Shown here piece by piece: positions 52,351-60,465 of a DNA stretch of 64,000 nt. The position numbers were made by a program, and so were the translations under genes. The stretch lies in the NCBI GenBank assembly GCA_019117285.1, contig DXAA01000017.1, positions 1-64,000 of the forward strand, read 5' to 3'. The notes beneath the pieces are model-generated. The model worked only from the letters and a program-made list of their open reading frames with translations. It did not search any database and was not told the DNA's origin. Every line of letters begins with the position of its first letter. Position 1 is the stretch's first letter. This DNA comes from Candidatus Limosilactobacillus intestinigallinarum (GTDB lineage: Bacteria > Bacillota > Bacilli > Lactobacillales > Lactobacillaceae).

Positions 52351-53520
52351 GTGAAAATGGCGCAGATTATAAAGGGTATCAAACTTCGTCTATATCCCAA
52401 TGCTCAGCAAAGGGAACAGTTGTGGCAAATGTTTGGTAACAATCGCTTTGTTTGGAACCAGATGTTGGCGATGGCAAAGGAACGTTATCAAAACAACCCC
52501 AGCAGTCACTTCGTCAATGAATACGGTATGAATTATTTACTGAAAGTTTTGAAGCAAGAGTATCCTTTCTTACGGGAAAGTGATGCCACTAGTCTTCAGG
52601 TGGTTGACCATAATCTTGCTCAAGCGTTTAAGATGCTCTTTAGGCACCAGGGTGGTTATCCACGTTTCAAATCACGTCGTTCCACCCGGCAAGCTTATAC
52701 GGGACGGTCAATTTGCCGGGTACTTGCTAAGCGGCGAGTGAGGTTGCCTAAGCTGGGCAGCATTCGGACCAGTAAAACAGCACTATTGGCTAATGGCAAA
52801 ATCAAGTGCTATACGGTTTGCCTCGAGCCCACTGGCCGTTATTATCTGTCATTACAAGTGGCAGTTGCGGCTCCCAAGCATTTAAGTAAGACGGGGAAAA
52901 CGGTCGGGATTGATGTGGGGATCACCGATCTAGCCATTAGTTCTGATGGGATTAAGTACGGCACCTTTAACGCTAGATGGGCTGAGAAACAAGCAACAAA
53001 GTGGCAAAGTAAGTATGCCAAACGGAAATATCAAGCGATGGTTGCCATTCGTCAATGGAACCATAACCACAAAACTGTGAAGAAAGAACTAAGCGATTAC
53101 CGGAATTGGCAACGAGCCCGACAACAAAAAGCCCGCTACCAAGCCAAGATAGCGAACCAACGAAAAGATTATTTGCATAAATTAACGACGTCCTTAGTTA
53201 AGCAATACGACGTAATTGTTATTGAAGATTTGAAAACCAAGAATCTCCGGGAAAATCATTGCTTAGCTAAAGCCATTGCAAATGCCAGTTGGTATCAATT
53301 CCGGACCATGTTGGCATATAAATGTGCCTGGTATGGTAAACGTTTGGTGGTAGTTAAACCAAACTATACTAGCCAAATTTGCAGTCATTGTGGTTACCAT
53401 AGCGGACCAAAACCGTTACAAATTCGTGAATGGACGTGTCCAAGTTGTGGTACCCACCACGACCGGGATATTAATGCGGCAGTTAATATCCTGCATCAAG
53501 GATTGAAAGCCGTGGGCTAG
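52351..53520 (+). CDS. tnpB: RNA-guided nuclease TnpB (IS200/IS605 OrfB)
   Basis: A 389-residue TnpB with an intact nuclease: RuvC Asp in [13 protein letters not shown] (about 188), Glu in VIEDLKTKN (about 292), last Asp in [12 protein letters not shown] (about 373), and a zinc ribbon CSHCG..CPSCG between them. The N-terminal [22 protein letters not shown] is the usual opening. TnpB cuts DNA using an omega RNA from the right end and helps keep the element in place. Start is one of the closely spaced GTG/GTG/ATG codons at 52348, 52351 and 52357. Confidence 0.92.
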   Translation: MKMAQIIKGIKLRLYPNAQQREQLWQMFGNNRFVWNQMLAMAKERYQNNPSSHFVNEYGMNYLLKVLKQEYPFLRESDATSLQVVDHNLAQAFKMLFRHQGGYPRFKSRRSTRQAYTGRSICRVLAKRRVRLPKLGSIRTSKTALLANGKIKCYTVCLEPTGRYYLSLQVAVAAPKHLSKTGKTVGIDVGITDLAISSDGIKYGTFNARWAEKQATKWQSKYAKRKYQAMVAIRQWNHNHKTVKKELSDYRNWQRARQQKARYQAKIANQRKDYLHKLTTSLVKQYDVIVIEDLKTKNLRENHCLAKAIANASWYQFRTMLAYKCAWYGKRLVVVKPNYTSQICSHCGYHSGPKPLQIREWTCPSCGTHHDRDINAAVNILHQGLKAVG

Positions 53521-53639
53521 GGACTAGCCATGGTAAAAGAGTGGTGTTCTGTAAGTTGGGTATCCTGAATACAGGTGTAACATCCTAAATACTACTCCAT
53601 GTTCCCAGAAGCTCGGTCATTAATGGCCGAGTAGTTCAC
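53500..53639 (+). ncRNA. Candidate omega RNA (right-end guide RNA)
   Basis: TnpB guide RNAs overlap the 3' end of tnpB and end at the element's right border. The region has the terminal hairpin 53612-53631 and a conserved-looking TTCAC end; the guide would then begin at about 53640. Its 5' end cannot be seen. Confidence 0.5.
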
Positions 53640-53646
53640 CTTCACC

Positions 53647-54414
53647 ATGAACCGGCGGGAGGGGGACAGCAAGTCCCAATTCTCCCTCAAGCCGGAGATC
53701 ATGCGCCGGCTGTGGTACCTGAGTTTTGAATCGACCTTTGCCGGGGATGTCGAGGAGCGGGAGGCCAAGCTGAATAACCTGCTCAGTCGGGCCAATGACC
53801 AGCTCTACCGTTACTGTCAGGTTGAACTTGCCAGGTTCTTTGCCGATGTCTCACCAGCCACCGAGCAGGCAATCGAGCGGGACTTCCTGTACCCGATCAA
53901 GTTTGTCCTGAAACAGGCGATGGAGCAATTCGGGATGTTTGATCAGGTTGAAGGTTATTTCAAGGATAATTATGATTACTCCCTGTTTGTCGGCCGTAAC
54001 GATTGGACAATGCTGATCAACCAGGCCGAGGTCGGGACGGACATCATGTTCGTCAAGCAGGACGGGCGGCTGAAGGCCCAGATCAATAAGCAGCTCTTCA
54101 ACAAGGTCTCCGACAACACGGCCCGGAACAGTGGGTCGATGCTGATGGATCGCTATTTCCAGTACCTGCCCCGGAAGTATCACATCAGTTATCAACACAC
54201 CAGTACCGGCTTTATCGTCGACGTTCAAAACTTTGACCGGTGGCTGGATAGCGATGCCCTGCAGCAGCGTTATGACAGTAGTAAGACCGCCCAGGATGCC
54301 CGCAAGGTCGATACCGATGCCAAGATGAGTGAGGCGATCGCTCGGCTCACGGCCATGCAGGAAAAACAGAACCAGCATCATCACCTGTTCGGCTGGTTAC
54401 ACCGGAATAAGTAG
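53647..54414 (+). CDS. Unknown 255-residue protein, possibly 5'-truncated by the TnpB element
   Basis: A frame from ATG 53647, 7 nt after the element's presumed end, with no ribosome site upstream. The product (MNRREGDSKSQFSLKPEIM, LYPIKFVLKQAMEQFGMFDQVEGYFKD) is soluble and mainly helical at first, then mixed, with a His-rich end (NQHHHLFGWLHRNK). GC-rich, like the chromosome. No family recognised. The LexA-type promoter on the far side of the element may have been its own; if so, the true start codon was separated or lost. Confidence 0.65.
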   Translation: MNRREGDSKSQFSLKPEIMRRLWYLSFESTFAGDVEEREAKLNNLLSRANDQLYRYCQVELARFFADVSPATEQAIERDFLYPIKFVLKQAMEQFGMFDQVEGYFKDNYDYSLFVGRNDWTMLINQAEVGTDIMFVKQDGRLKAQINKQLFNKVSDNTARNSGSMLMDRYFQYLPRKYHISYQHTSTGFIVDVQNFDRWLDSDALQQRYDSSKTAQDARKVDTDAKMSEAIARLTAMQEKQNQHHHLFGWLHRNK

Positions 54415-54421
54415 CAAAATC

Positions 54422-54450
54422 GGCTAAGATCCATCATCCGGATCCTAGCC
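54422..54450. terminator. Hairpin between convergent genes
   Basis: GGCTA-a-GATCC / GGATC-c-TAGCC arms; lies between the gene at 53647 (plus) and RNase HI (minus). Confidence 0.55.
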
Positions 54451-54559
54451 TATTCAGGTACTTCGATGTAAAAAGCGCCGCCCAAAATGATATAATACAA
54501 ACGGCAATCAAAGATTTGACGTCAAAAGCAACCCTTGCCGTATTATCTAAGTGACGGGC

Positions 54560-54949
54560 CTATTCGAGAGTGCGCAGCGCCTGGTTGGCCAGGTGGTGGG
54601 CCCCGTGATTCTGCTGGTCGGGGATCCACTGGGTGACTACGGTCGTGAACTGGCCGATCAGCTGGTTGAGTGCGGCCAGCTCACTCTGGTAATGTTTTGT
54701 ATAATTTTTCCCGATGGCGTCACTGAGGACCCGGCTGTCGGTGTAGAATAGCACTGTTTGCTGGGGGCCGAAGCGATCCAGCAGGGATTGAAAGCCAAAC
54801 CGGGCGGCGGCGAATTCGCCGTGGTGGTTATCGGCGCACGCCATAGTGGCGGTCAGCTGGTACTGCTGGTGGTTGGCAATGATGAGGGCGCCGAGCCCGG
54901 TGGGACCGGGACTACCCTTGCTGGCGGCGTCAGTGTACAGTTTTAACAT
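54560..54949 (-). CDS. RNase HI-like protein
   Basis: A 129-residue RNase H fold: LYTDAASKGSPGPTGLG (first Asp), NHHGEFAAARFG (Glu) and FYTDSRVLSDAIG (third acidic). The fourth acidic position, usually Asp in the ADxLA motif, reads HHLA here (NHGAHHLANQAL), so the metal site is changed. It removes RNA from RNA-DNA hybrids if active. RBS GAGG. Divergent from ebsA. Confidence 0.82.
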   Translation of the reverse strand: MLKLYTDAASKGSPGPTGLGALIIANHQQYQLTATMACADNHHGEFAAARFGFQSLLDRFGPQQTVLFYTDSRVLSDAIGKNYTKHYQSELAALNQLIGQFTTVVTQWIPDQQNHGAHHLANQALRTLE

Positions 54950-54986
54950 TAATAATTACCTCACTTTGAAAGGAAGAGTCTATCTT

Positions 54987-55394
54987 ATGGAGGAAGAGAC
55001 CCGATATTTTTATCAGCCAGACCTGACCGGCACGATCATCAGCTGGTGCTGGACATTCCTGCTGTTTTTGGCTGGCCTGATCGTCTGGCTGGAGATCACC
55101 CATTTTCAGTGGGTGACGGCCCTGTTCTTTGCGGCCTTTGCCATTTTAACATTTTTGGAGATCAAGCGGCGGACGGTGGTGATCACGCCGACTAAGCTGG
55201 TCTTCAGCCGCCTGCTCCAGCGGGACTACCTGATGATCCCGCTGGCCGACATTCGCCAGCCGCGCTTCACCAAGCACACGGTGACGATGACGGTCAACGG
55301 TGAGGTCCTCAACTTCACCTTCAGTCAGAAGGCCATCAAGCGCCTGCAACTGGCCCTGAACAACCAACTGGAGGGGACCAACCGTGACCATTAG
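54987..55394 (+). CDS. ebsA: EbsA-family membrane protein
   Basis: A 135-residue protein with two helices (about 18-60) and a C-terminal PH-like beta domain (VVITPTKLVFSRLLQRDYLMIPLADI). Start at 54987 (MEEETRYFYQPDLTG) with AAAGGAAG; earlier in-frame codons overlap the RNase HI gene. EbsA occurs upstream of lspA in lactobacilli and enterococci. It overlaps lspA by 11 bp. Confidence 0.82.
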   Translation: MEEETRYFYQPDLTGTIISWCWTFLLFLAGLIVWLEITHFQWVTALFFAAFAILTFLEIKRRTVVITPTKLVFSRLLQRDYLMIPLADIRQPRFTKHTVTMTVNGEVLNFTFSQKAIKRLQLALNNQLEGTNRDH

Positions 55395-55830
55395 CATTAG
55401 CCTGTTGCTCGTCGTGGCCCTGGTAATCATCGACCAGCTGGTAAAACACTGGGTGGCGACTACGATCACCGTGGGGACCAGCCACGTGGTCATCCCCGGG
55501 CTGCTGGCGCTGACTGACCTTCGCAACCACGGGGCGGCCTGGAGTATCCTCCAGGGCCAGCAGTGGTTCTTCGCCGTCGTCTCGGTGGTGGCAATCGCCG
55601 TGGTCGGCTACCTGATGTTTCGCTGGCGTCACCAGCCGGGCCTGATGATTGGCCTGGCCCTGATCCTGGCCGGGACCATCGGCAACTTCATCGACCGCCT
55701 GGCTCAGGGCTACGTGGTTGACATGTTCGAACTACTCTTCATCAATTTCCCGGTGTTCAACGTTGCGGACGCCTGCCTGACCATCGGGGTGTTGATCTTG
55801 ATTATTGCAATTCTACGGGAGGATGATTGA
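55384..55830 (+). CDS. lspA: Lipoprotein signal peptidase
   Basis: A 148-residue aspartic protease with four helices. It cleaves signal peptides of prolipoproteins after diacylglyceryl transfer. Catalytic Asp in GNFIDRLAQGYVVDMFEL and FNVADACLTIG; also LTDLRNHGAAWSIL. GTG start inside ebsA. Followed 3 nt later by rluD. Confidence 0.95.
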   Translation: MTISISLLLVVALVIIDQLVKHWVATTITVGTSHVVIPGLLALTDLRNHGAAWSILQGQQWFFAVVSVVAIAVVGYLMFRWRHQPGLMIGLALILAGTIGNFIDRLAQGYVVDMFELLFINFPVFNVADACLTIGVLILIIAILREDD

Positions 55831-55833
55831 CGG

Positions 55834-56745
55834 ATGGATGAACCAGTACGCCTGGTGATTGACAACAACCTGACGGGGCGGATCGACAAACAGCTCGGCC
55901 ACCACTTCAGTCAATACTCGCGCTCCCAGCTCCAGCGTTGGATTGAGGACGGCCACGTCCAGGTCAACGGCCAGACCGTCAAACCCAAGTATAAGCTGGC
56001 GGCGGGGGACGTGGTTACCATCACCCCCGAGCAGCCGAAGAAGATCGACCTGGTACCGGAGAATATCCCTCTCGACATCGTTTACGAGGACGACGACGTG
56101 ATCGTGGTCAACAAGCCCCAGGGGATGGTTGTCCACCCGGCACCGGGGCATCCCGACCACACCCTGGTCAACGCCCTCCTCTATCACTCGCCGCTGTCGA
56201 CGATCAACGGTGAGTTCCGGCCCGGGATCGTCCACCGGATCGACAAGGACACCTCGGGCCTCTTGATGGTGGCCAAGAACGACATGGCCCATCGGTCGCT
56301 GGCCGCCCAGCTCAAGGCCAAGACCAACGAGCGGGAGTACGTGGCCCTGGTCCACGGGGTGATCAAGGAGGACCGGGGGACGATCGACGCGCCGCTGGGC
56401 CGGTCGCCCAAGGACCGCAAGAAGCAGGCGGTCGTCGCTGGTGGCCGGCACGCGGTCACCCACTTCAAGGTCCTCAGGCGCTACCGCCACTATACCCTGG
56501 TGTCCTGCCGCCTGGAGACCGGGCGAACCCACCAGATCCGGGTCCACATGAAGTACATCGGCCACCCGCTGGCCGGCGATCCCCTCTACGGGCCGCGTAA
56601 GACCCTGCCGGGCAAGGGCCAGTACCTGCATGCCCGCTTGCTGGGCTTCAAGCACCCGCGGACCGGGGAGCAGTTGACCTTCACGGCCCCGCTCCCACCG
56701 TATTTCCAGCAGATGCTAGACAAACTCGATAAGACCGATAAGTAA
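55834..56745 (+). CDS. rluD: RluD-family 23S rRNA pseudouridine synthase
   Basis: A 303-residue protein: S4 RNA-binding domain (about 14-75: SRSQLQRWIEDGHVQVNG), catalytic HRIDKDTSGLLMVAK with the Asp nucleophile, and RTHQIRVHMKYIGHPLAGD. lspA-rluD followed by pyrimidine genes is the Bacillus order; here the pyrimidine operon is reduced to the carA-carB remnant downstream. Confidence 0.95.
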   Translation: MDEPVRLVIDNNLTGRIDKQLGHHFSQYSRSQLQRWIEDGHVQVNGQTVKPKYKLAAGDVVTITPEQPKKIDLVPENIPLDIVYEDDDVIVVNKPQGMVVHPAPGHPDHTLVNALLYHSPLSTINGEFRPGIVHRIDKDTSGLLMVAKNDMAHRSLAAQLKAKTNEREYVALVHGVIKEDRGTIDAPLGRSPKDRKKQAVVAGGRHAVTHFKVLRRYRHYTLVSCRLETGRTHQIRVHMKYIGHPLAGDPLYGPRKTLPGKGQYLHARLLGFKHPRTGEQLTFTAPLPPYFQQMLDKLDKTDK

Positions 56746-56812
56746 TTCCTTGAAATTGTGCCCGGGTACGGCATAATAGGACATGAGAACGTAATTAAGG
56801 GTGAGTGATAAA

Positions 56813-57895
56813 GTGACAGCACGCTACCTAATATTTGAAGATGGCACGATTTTCGCCGGCGAGGGCTTCGGGGCCCCCGCGGTAACCTTTGGCGAGGTGG
56901 TTTTCAACACCAGCATGACCGGTTACCAGGAGATCATCACCAACCAGATCTACAATAACCAGATCGTGGTGTTTTCCCAGCCGAACATCGGCAGCTACGG
57001 CATCCAGCGCAACATCTATGAGACAATTGTCCCGACGATCAAGGGGGTCGTCGTGCGTTCGCTGGCCAACGTGGGCGCCAACAACTCCCGCCAGCAGACC
57101 CTCGACCGCTACCTCAAGCAGATGAACATCCCCGGGATCACCAACATCGACACCCGGGCGGTGATCCACAAACTGCGGGACGCCGGCAAGCCACTGAAGG
57201 GGAGCATCGTGCCCGTGCCGGACGACCACGCCTTCGACCAGCTTCACGCCACGGTCCTGACCAACCAGCAGGTCGCCCAGGTGGCCACCCCCAAGCCCTA
57301 CCCGAATCCGGGCGTTGGAATGAGCGTGGTCGTCGTTGACTTCGGGTTGAAGAACGGGGTTCTGCGGGAGCTCAGTCGGCGCAAATGCAACGTCACGGTC
57401 CTGCCCTACACTGCCACGGCCGAGGAGATTCTCCGCCTGGATCCGGATGGGGTGGTCCTGTCCAGCGGTCCCGGGGACCCGAACAGTATCAAGCGGTCGG
57501 TCCTGGAGATGATCCAGCAGATCCAGACCAAGGTGCCGCTGTTTGCGATCGGCCTTGGTCACGAGTTATTTGCGATCGCCAACGGGGCGACGGTCCAGCG
57601 GGACCCGGTCGAACACCACGGGATGAACCACCCGCTCAAGGAGGTCATCACCGACCACATCGTCTACGCCAACCAGGGGGGCGGTTACCGGATCGACCCG
57701 AATACCGTCGACCGGTCCCAGCTGTTCATCACCTACGTTGACCTGATCGACGACAGTATCCAGGGCCTCCGCCACCGCCACTACCCGGCTTTCTCAGTCC
57801 AGTTCTTCCCGGATGGGGCGCCGGGTCCGGACGAGACGGACGGCCTGTTTGACGAATTCCTCGACATCATGAAGCGGAAGGAGGCGCGGCACTGA
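56813..57895 (+). CDS. CarA-like protein without glutaminase active site
   Basis: A 360-residue homologue of carbamoyl-phosphate synthase small subunit. The N-terminal half is well kept (YLIFEDGTIFAGEGFG, GEVVFNTSMTGYQEI, IPGITNIDTRAV). The glutamine amidotransferase half keeps VVVVDFGLKNGVLREL and SSGPGDPNS but not the catalytic residues. The nucleophile Cys is Gly247 (FAIGLGHEL for GICLGHQ) and HPE of the triad is FPD (Phe332, Asp334). The SQNHGY element is NQGGGY. It cannot release ammonia from glutamine. GTG start at 56813 is preferred over 56801 by RBS spacing. Its stop overlaps the carB-like start (TGATG). Confidence 0.9.
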   Translation: MTARYLIFEDGTIFAGEGFGAPAVTFGEVVFNTSMTGYQEIITNQIYNNQIVVFSQPNIGSYGIQRNIYETIVPTIKGVVVRSLANVGANNSRQQTLDRYLKQMNIPGITNIDTRAVIHKLRDAGKPLKGSIVPVPDDHAFDQLHATVLTNQQVAQVATPKPYPNPGVGMSVVVVDFGLKNGVLRELSRRKCNVTVLPYTATAEEILRLDPDGVVLSSGPGDPNSIKRSVLEMIQQIQTKVPLFAIGLGHELFAIANGATVQRDPVEHHGMNHPLKEVITDHIVYANQGGGYRIDPNTVDRSQLFITYVDLIDDSIQGLRHRHYPAFSVQFFPDGAPGPDETDGLFDEFLDIMKRKEARH

Positions 57896-60414
57896 TGACG
57901 AAACAAACCATCAAATCGGTTCTGGTGATCGGGGCCGGGGCCAACGACGTCCAGCACGGTGACGAGCTGGACGCGGCGACCTTCCAGATCACCACGGCCT
58001 TCAAGAAGCTCGGCATCAAGACCATCCTGGCCGACGACAACCCGTTCTCGGTCAGCCTGGAGAACCGGTCGGCGGTCGACCACGCCTGCATCGGGCCGCT
58101 GAACGTTGAGCACCTGGTGCAGCTGATTGAACGCTACCACCCGCACGCCATCCTGCCGACGGTCGGCAACCAGCACGCCTTCGAGCTGACCCAGGAACTC
58201 CTCGAGAAGGGAATCATTCAGAAGCGTGACATCCAGCTGCTCGGGGTTCCCGAGGCGACGGTGCGCCAGGTGAACAACCCGGTCCTGCTCAGTCGGACCC
58301 TCCACAAGATGGACGCGCCGATGAAGTCGGTGGTCACCGTCAGTAACTACCAGGACGCCCTGGAGGAGGCCCAGAAGTTGGGCTACCCGGTGATCATCCG
58401 CTCCGTTTTGCCGAAGAGCAACAGTACCCGGCGGATCGTCCACGACCAGCGGGAACTGGCGACGGCGGTCCAGAGCTGCCTCAGCCAGTCGCGGGCCGAA
58501 CAGGTCCTGGTTCAACAGAGTCTGGCCGGTTATAAGGAAATTGAGGTGATGGTCCAGCGGGACGCCTCGGGGACGATGATGATGCTCTCGATGGTCGAGG
58601 ACATGGACCCGATCGGCATTCACGCCGGGGACTCGGTGGCCTTCAACCCGCCACAGACCTTGCTGGACCGGCAGATTCAAGACATGCGGGACACCGCCTT
58701 TGCGATCACCCGGAAGCTGCGGATTGTCGGCATCAACCACGTCCAGTTCGCCCTGGACCCGGACAACGACAAGTTCTACGTCATCAAGAACAGTCCCTAC
58801 TTCGACCGGATGACCTCCTTTGTCGCCCAGTCGACTGGTTATCCGATCGCGGCGGTCTGCGCCCAGCTTTACGCCGGCAAACTTCTCCGTGACATTGACC
58901 TGGGGGATAACTACGTCCACCACGCCGCCCTGGTCGAGCCGACGATGGACCACATCGCGGCCCGGGTCCCGGTCTGGGGCTTTACCGAGATTCCCGAGGC
59001 CAGCCGCCTGCTGGGGACGGAGAAGAAGTCAGTTGGGACCGTCTTTGGGGTCGGTCGGAGCACGATCGAGGCCCTCTTCAAGGCGATCGAGTCCCGTTAC
59101 CGGGAGCCGGCCGACTTTCACCTGGCCGCCCAGCAGAAGCTGAGTGATGACGAGCTGATCGTCAAACTGGTCCACCCCGAGGCCGGCCGCCTCTTCGTCC
59201 TGATTGAGGCGATGAACCGCGGCTACTCCGTCGATGAGCTGGCGGAGATGACCAAGATCGACCCCTTCTACTTCGACCAGATCAACAAGATGCGCCTCCT
59301 GATTAAGGAGGTCGTCGACAACCCGGGCAAGGAGCCGGTCTTGATTCGGGCCAAGAGCTACGGGCTGAGCAATCAGCTGATCGCCCGTCTCTGGAAGACA
59401 ACCCCGAGTCGGATCTACCAGATGCTGGTTGACCACCAGATCACCAGCAAGTACAAGGAGATCGAACCGTCCGCCGGCGAGTTCGACCAGCACACCAATA
59501 GTTTCTACTCGGCCCTGGAGGATGAGAACGAGGGGACCAAGACGGCCCAGCCCAGTGCCATGATCATCGGCACCGGGGGCTTGCGACTCGGCCTCAGCAA
59601 TTCGGGAGACTACTTCGTGGCGGCGATGATGCGTCAGCTGCGCCACGAGGGCTACCACACGGTGATCGTCGACACCAACCCGAGCTCGGTGGCTCTGGTC
59701 CGGGAGCTGAGCGACAAGCGCTACCTGGAGCCGCCGACGCCGGAGAACGTCCTCCAGCTCCTCAAAGTCGAACAGCCCCAACTCCTGTTCGTGCCGGCCT
59801 CCTACACCCAGCTGTTGGCCGGGCTGAAGGCGATCGACCTGCAGTGCCGGTTGATCGTCCTGCCCGATGACCGCCTGCCGAAGTTCGACAGCCGGGCTGG
59901 CAAGCTGGTCGCCTTCAACTACATCTTCGACGGCGACTACGCCTACCCACTGGGGACGACGACCAACCTGCTCTCCCCAGAGCAGCTGAACTACCAGTCG
60001 ACGGCGATCCGCTACCCGGCGGAGGTGCCGGACTATGCCTTCCAGTCGCTGAGTGACCAGGCCAGCAAGACCGTCATGGACCAGAATGATCCGGGATTGT
60101 ACCAGGTCATCTTCGTCAAGGCGGGGGATGAGTACCGGCAGATCGGGGTTCAGCCGCTGCCGCTGACCGAGGTCGCCTTCCTGTCGAAGGTCCTCCAGGT
60201 CAGCCTGCCGGGGGTCTTCACCCAGCTGCTGACCGGGAGCCTGGCCAGCGAGACGGTGATCGATTCCCTGAAGCAGACCAGCGACCCCGGCGTGGTGACC
60301 TACCGGGCGACCTTCCCGTTCAAGGCCCTCCACGTCCAGAACGGCTTACCAGCCGTCAACAAGATCATCGGGGCGCGGATGCAATTCTTGACGCCACCGT
60401 TGCAAAATGAATAG
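57895..60414 (+). CDS. CarB-like protein, shortened and without ATP-grasp metal ligands
   Basis: An 839-residue relative of the carbamoyl-phosphate synthase large subunit (usually about 1,060). The first half aligns throughout (SVLVIGAGANDVQHGDELDAA, MVEDMDPIGIHAGDS, HVQFALDPDNDKFYVIKN). The Gly-rich ATP loop is replaced (RSVLPKSNSTRRIV), and the EVNPR metal motif reads KNSPY (Lys298, Ser300). A second pre-ATP-grasp unit (about 555-650) and a relict second ATP-grasp C-lobe (IGVQPLPLTEVAFLSK) follow. Most of the second ATP-grasp and all of the MGS-like regulatory domain are missing. The frame is intact over 2.5 kb, so it is not simply a pseudogene. Confidence 0.85.
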   Translation: MTKQTIKSVLVIGAGANDVQHGDELDAATFQITTAFKKLGIKTILADDNPFSVSLENRSAVDHACIGPLNVEHLVQLIERYHPHAILPTVGNQHAFELTQELLEKGIIQKRDIQLLGVPEATVRQVNNPVLLSRTLHKMDAPMKSVVTVSNYQDALEEAQKLGYPVIIRSVLPKSNSTRRIVHDQRELATAVQSCLSQSRAEQVLVQQSLAGYKEIEVMVQRDASGTMMMLSMVEDMDPIGIHAGDSVAFNPPQTLLDRQIQDMRDTAFAITRKLRIVGINHVQFALDPDNDKFYVIKNSPYFDRMTSFVAQSTGYPIAAVCAQLYAGKLLRDIDLGDNYVHHAALVEPTMDHIAARVPVWGFTEIPEASRLLGTEKKSVGTVFGVGRSTIEALFKAIESRYREPADFHLAAQQKLSDDELIVKLVHPEAGRLFVLIEAMNRGYSVDELAEMTKIDPFYFDQINKMRLLIKEVVDNPGKEPVLIRAKSYGLSNQLIARLWKTTPSRIYQMLVDHQITSKYKEIEPSAGEFDQHTNSFYSALEDENEGTKTAQPSAMIIGTGGLRLGLSNSGDYFVAAMMRQLRHEGYHTVIVDTNPSSVALVRELSDKRYLEPPTPENVLQLLKVEQPQLLFVPASYTQLLAGLKAIDLQCRLIVLPDDRLPKFDSRAGKLVAFNYIFDGDYAYPLGTTTNLLSPEQLNYQSTAIRYPAEVPDYAFQSLSDQASKTVMDQNDPGLYQVIFVKAGDEYRQIGVQPLPLTEVAFLSKVLQVSLPGVFTQLLTGSLASETVIDSLKQTSDPGVVTYRATFPFKALHVQNGLPAVNKIIGARMQFLTPPLQNE

Positions 60415-60420
60415 AATAGA

Positions 60421-60447
60421 AAGCATTCCAGTACGGGATGCTTTTTT
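60421..60447 (+). terminator. Terminator after the carAB-like pair
   Basis: AAGCATTCC / GGGATGCTT arms with a 5-nt loop, then TTTTTT. Confidence 0.8.
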
Positions 60448-60465
60448 GATTTGGGAGGGAAAATA

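Larger units (their letters stand above)
52300..53639 (+). mobile_element. IS200/IS605-type element carrying only tnpB
   Basis: The element has a tnpB gene and no tnpA. The right end is marked by the subterminal hairpin at 53612-53631 (CTCGGTCAT-ta-ATGGCCGAG) and the following TAGTTCAC. A left-end hairpin candidate pairs CATTAA (about 52309) with TTAATG (about 52335). The left boundary is uncertain by tens of bases. AT-richer than both flanks. Transposition would need TnpA from elsewhere. Confidence 0.65.

Noticed and set aside
57781-60333. Long minus-strand open frames (390 and 434 codons) opposite carA/carB-like genes
   Set aside because: They mirror high-GC codon bias of the real genes, have no ribosome sites, and their products are Val/Asp/Gly-rich with no recognisable domain.
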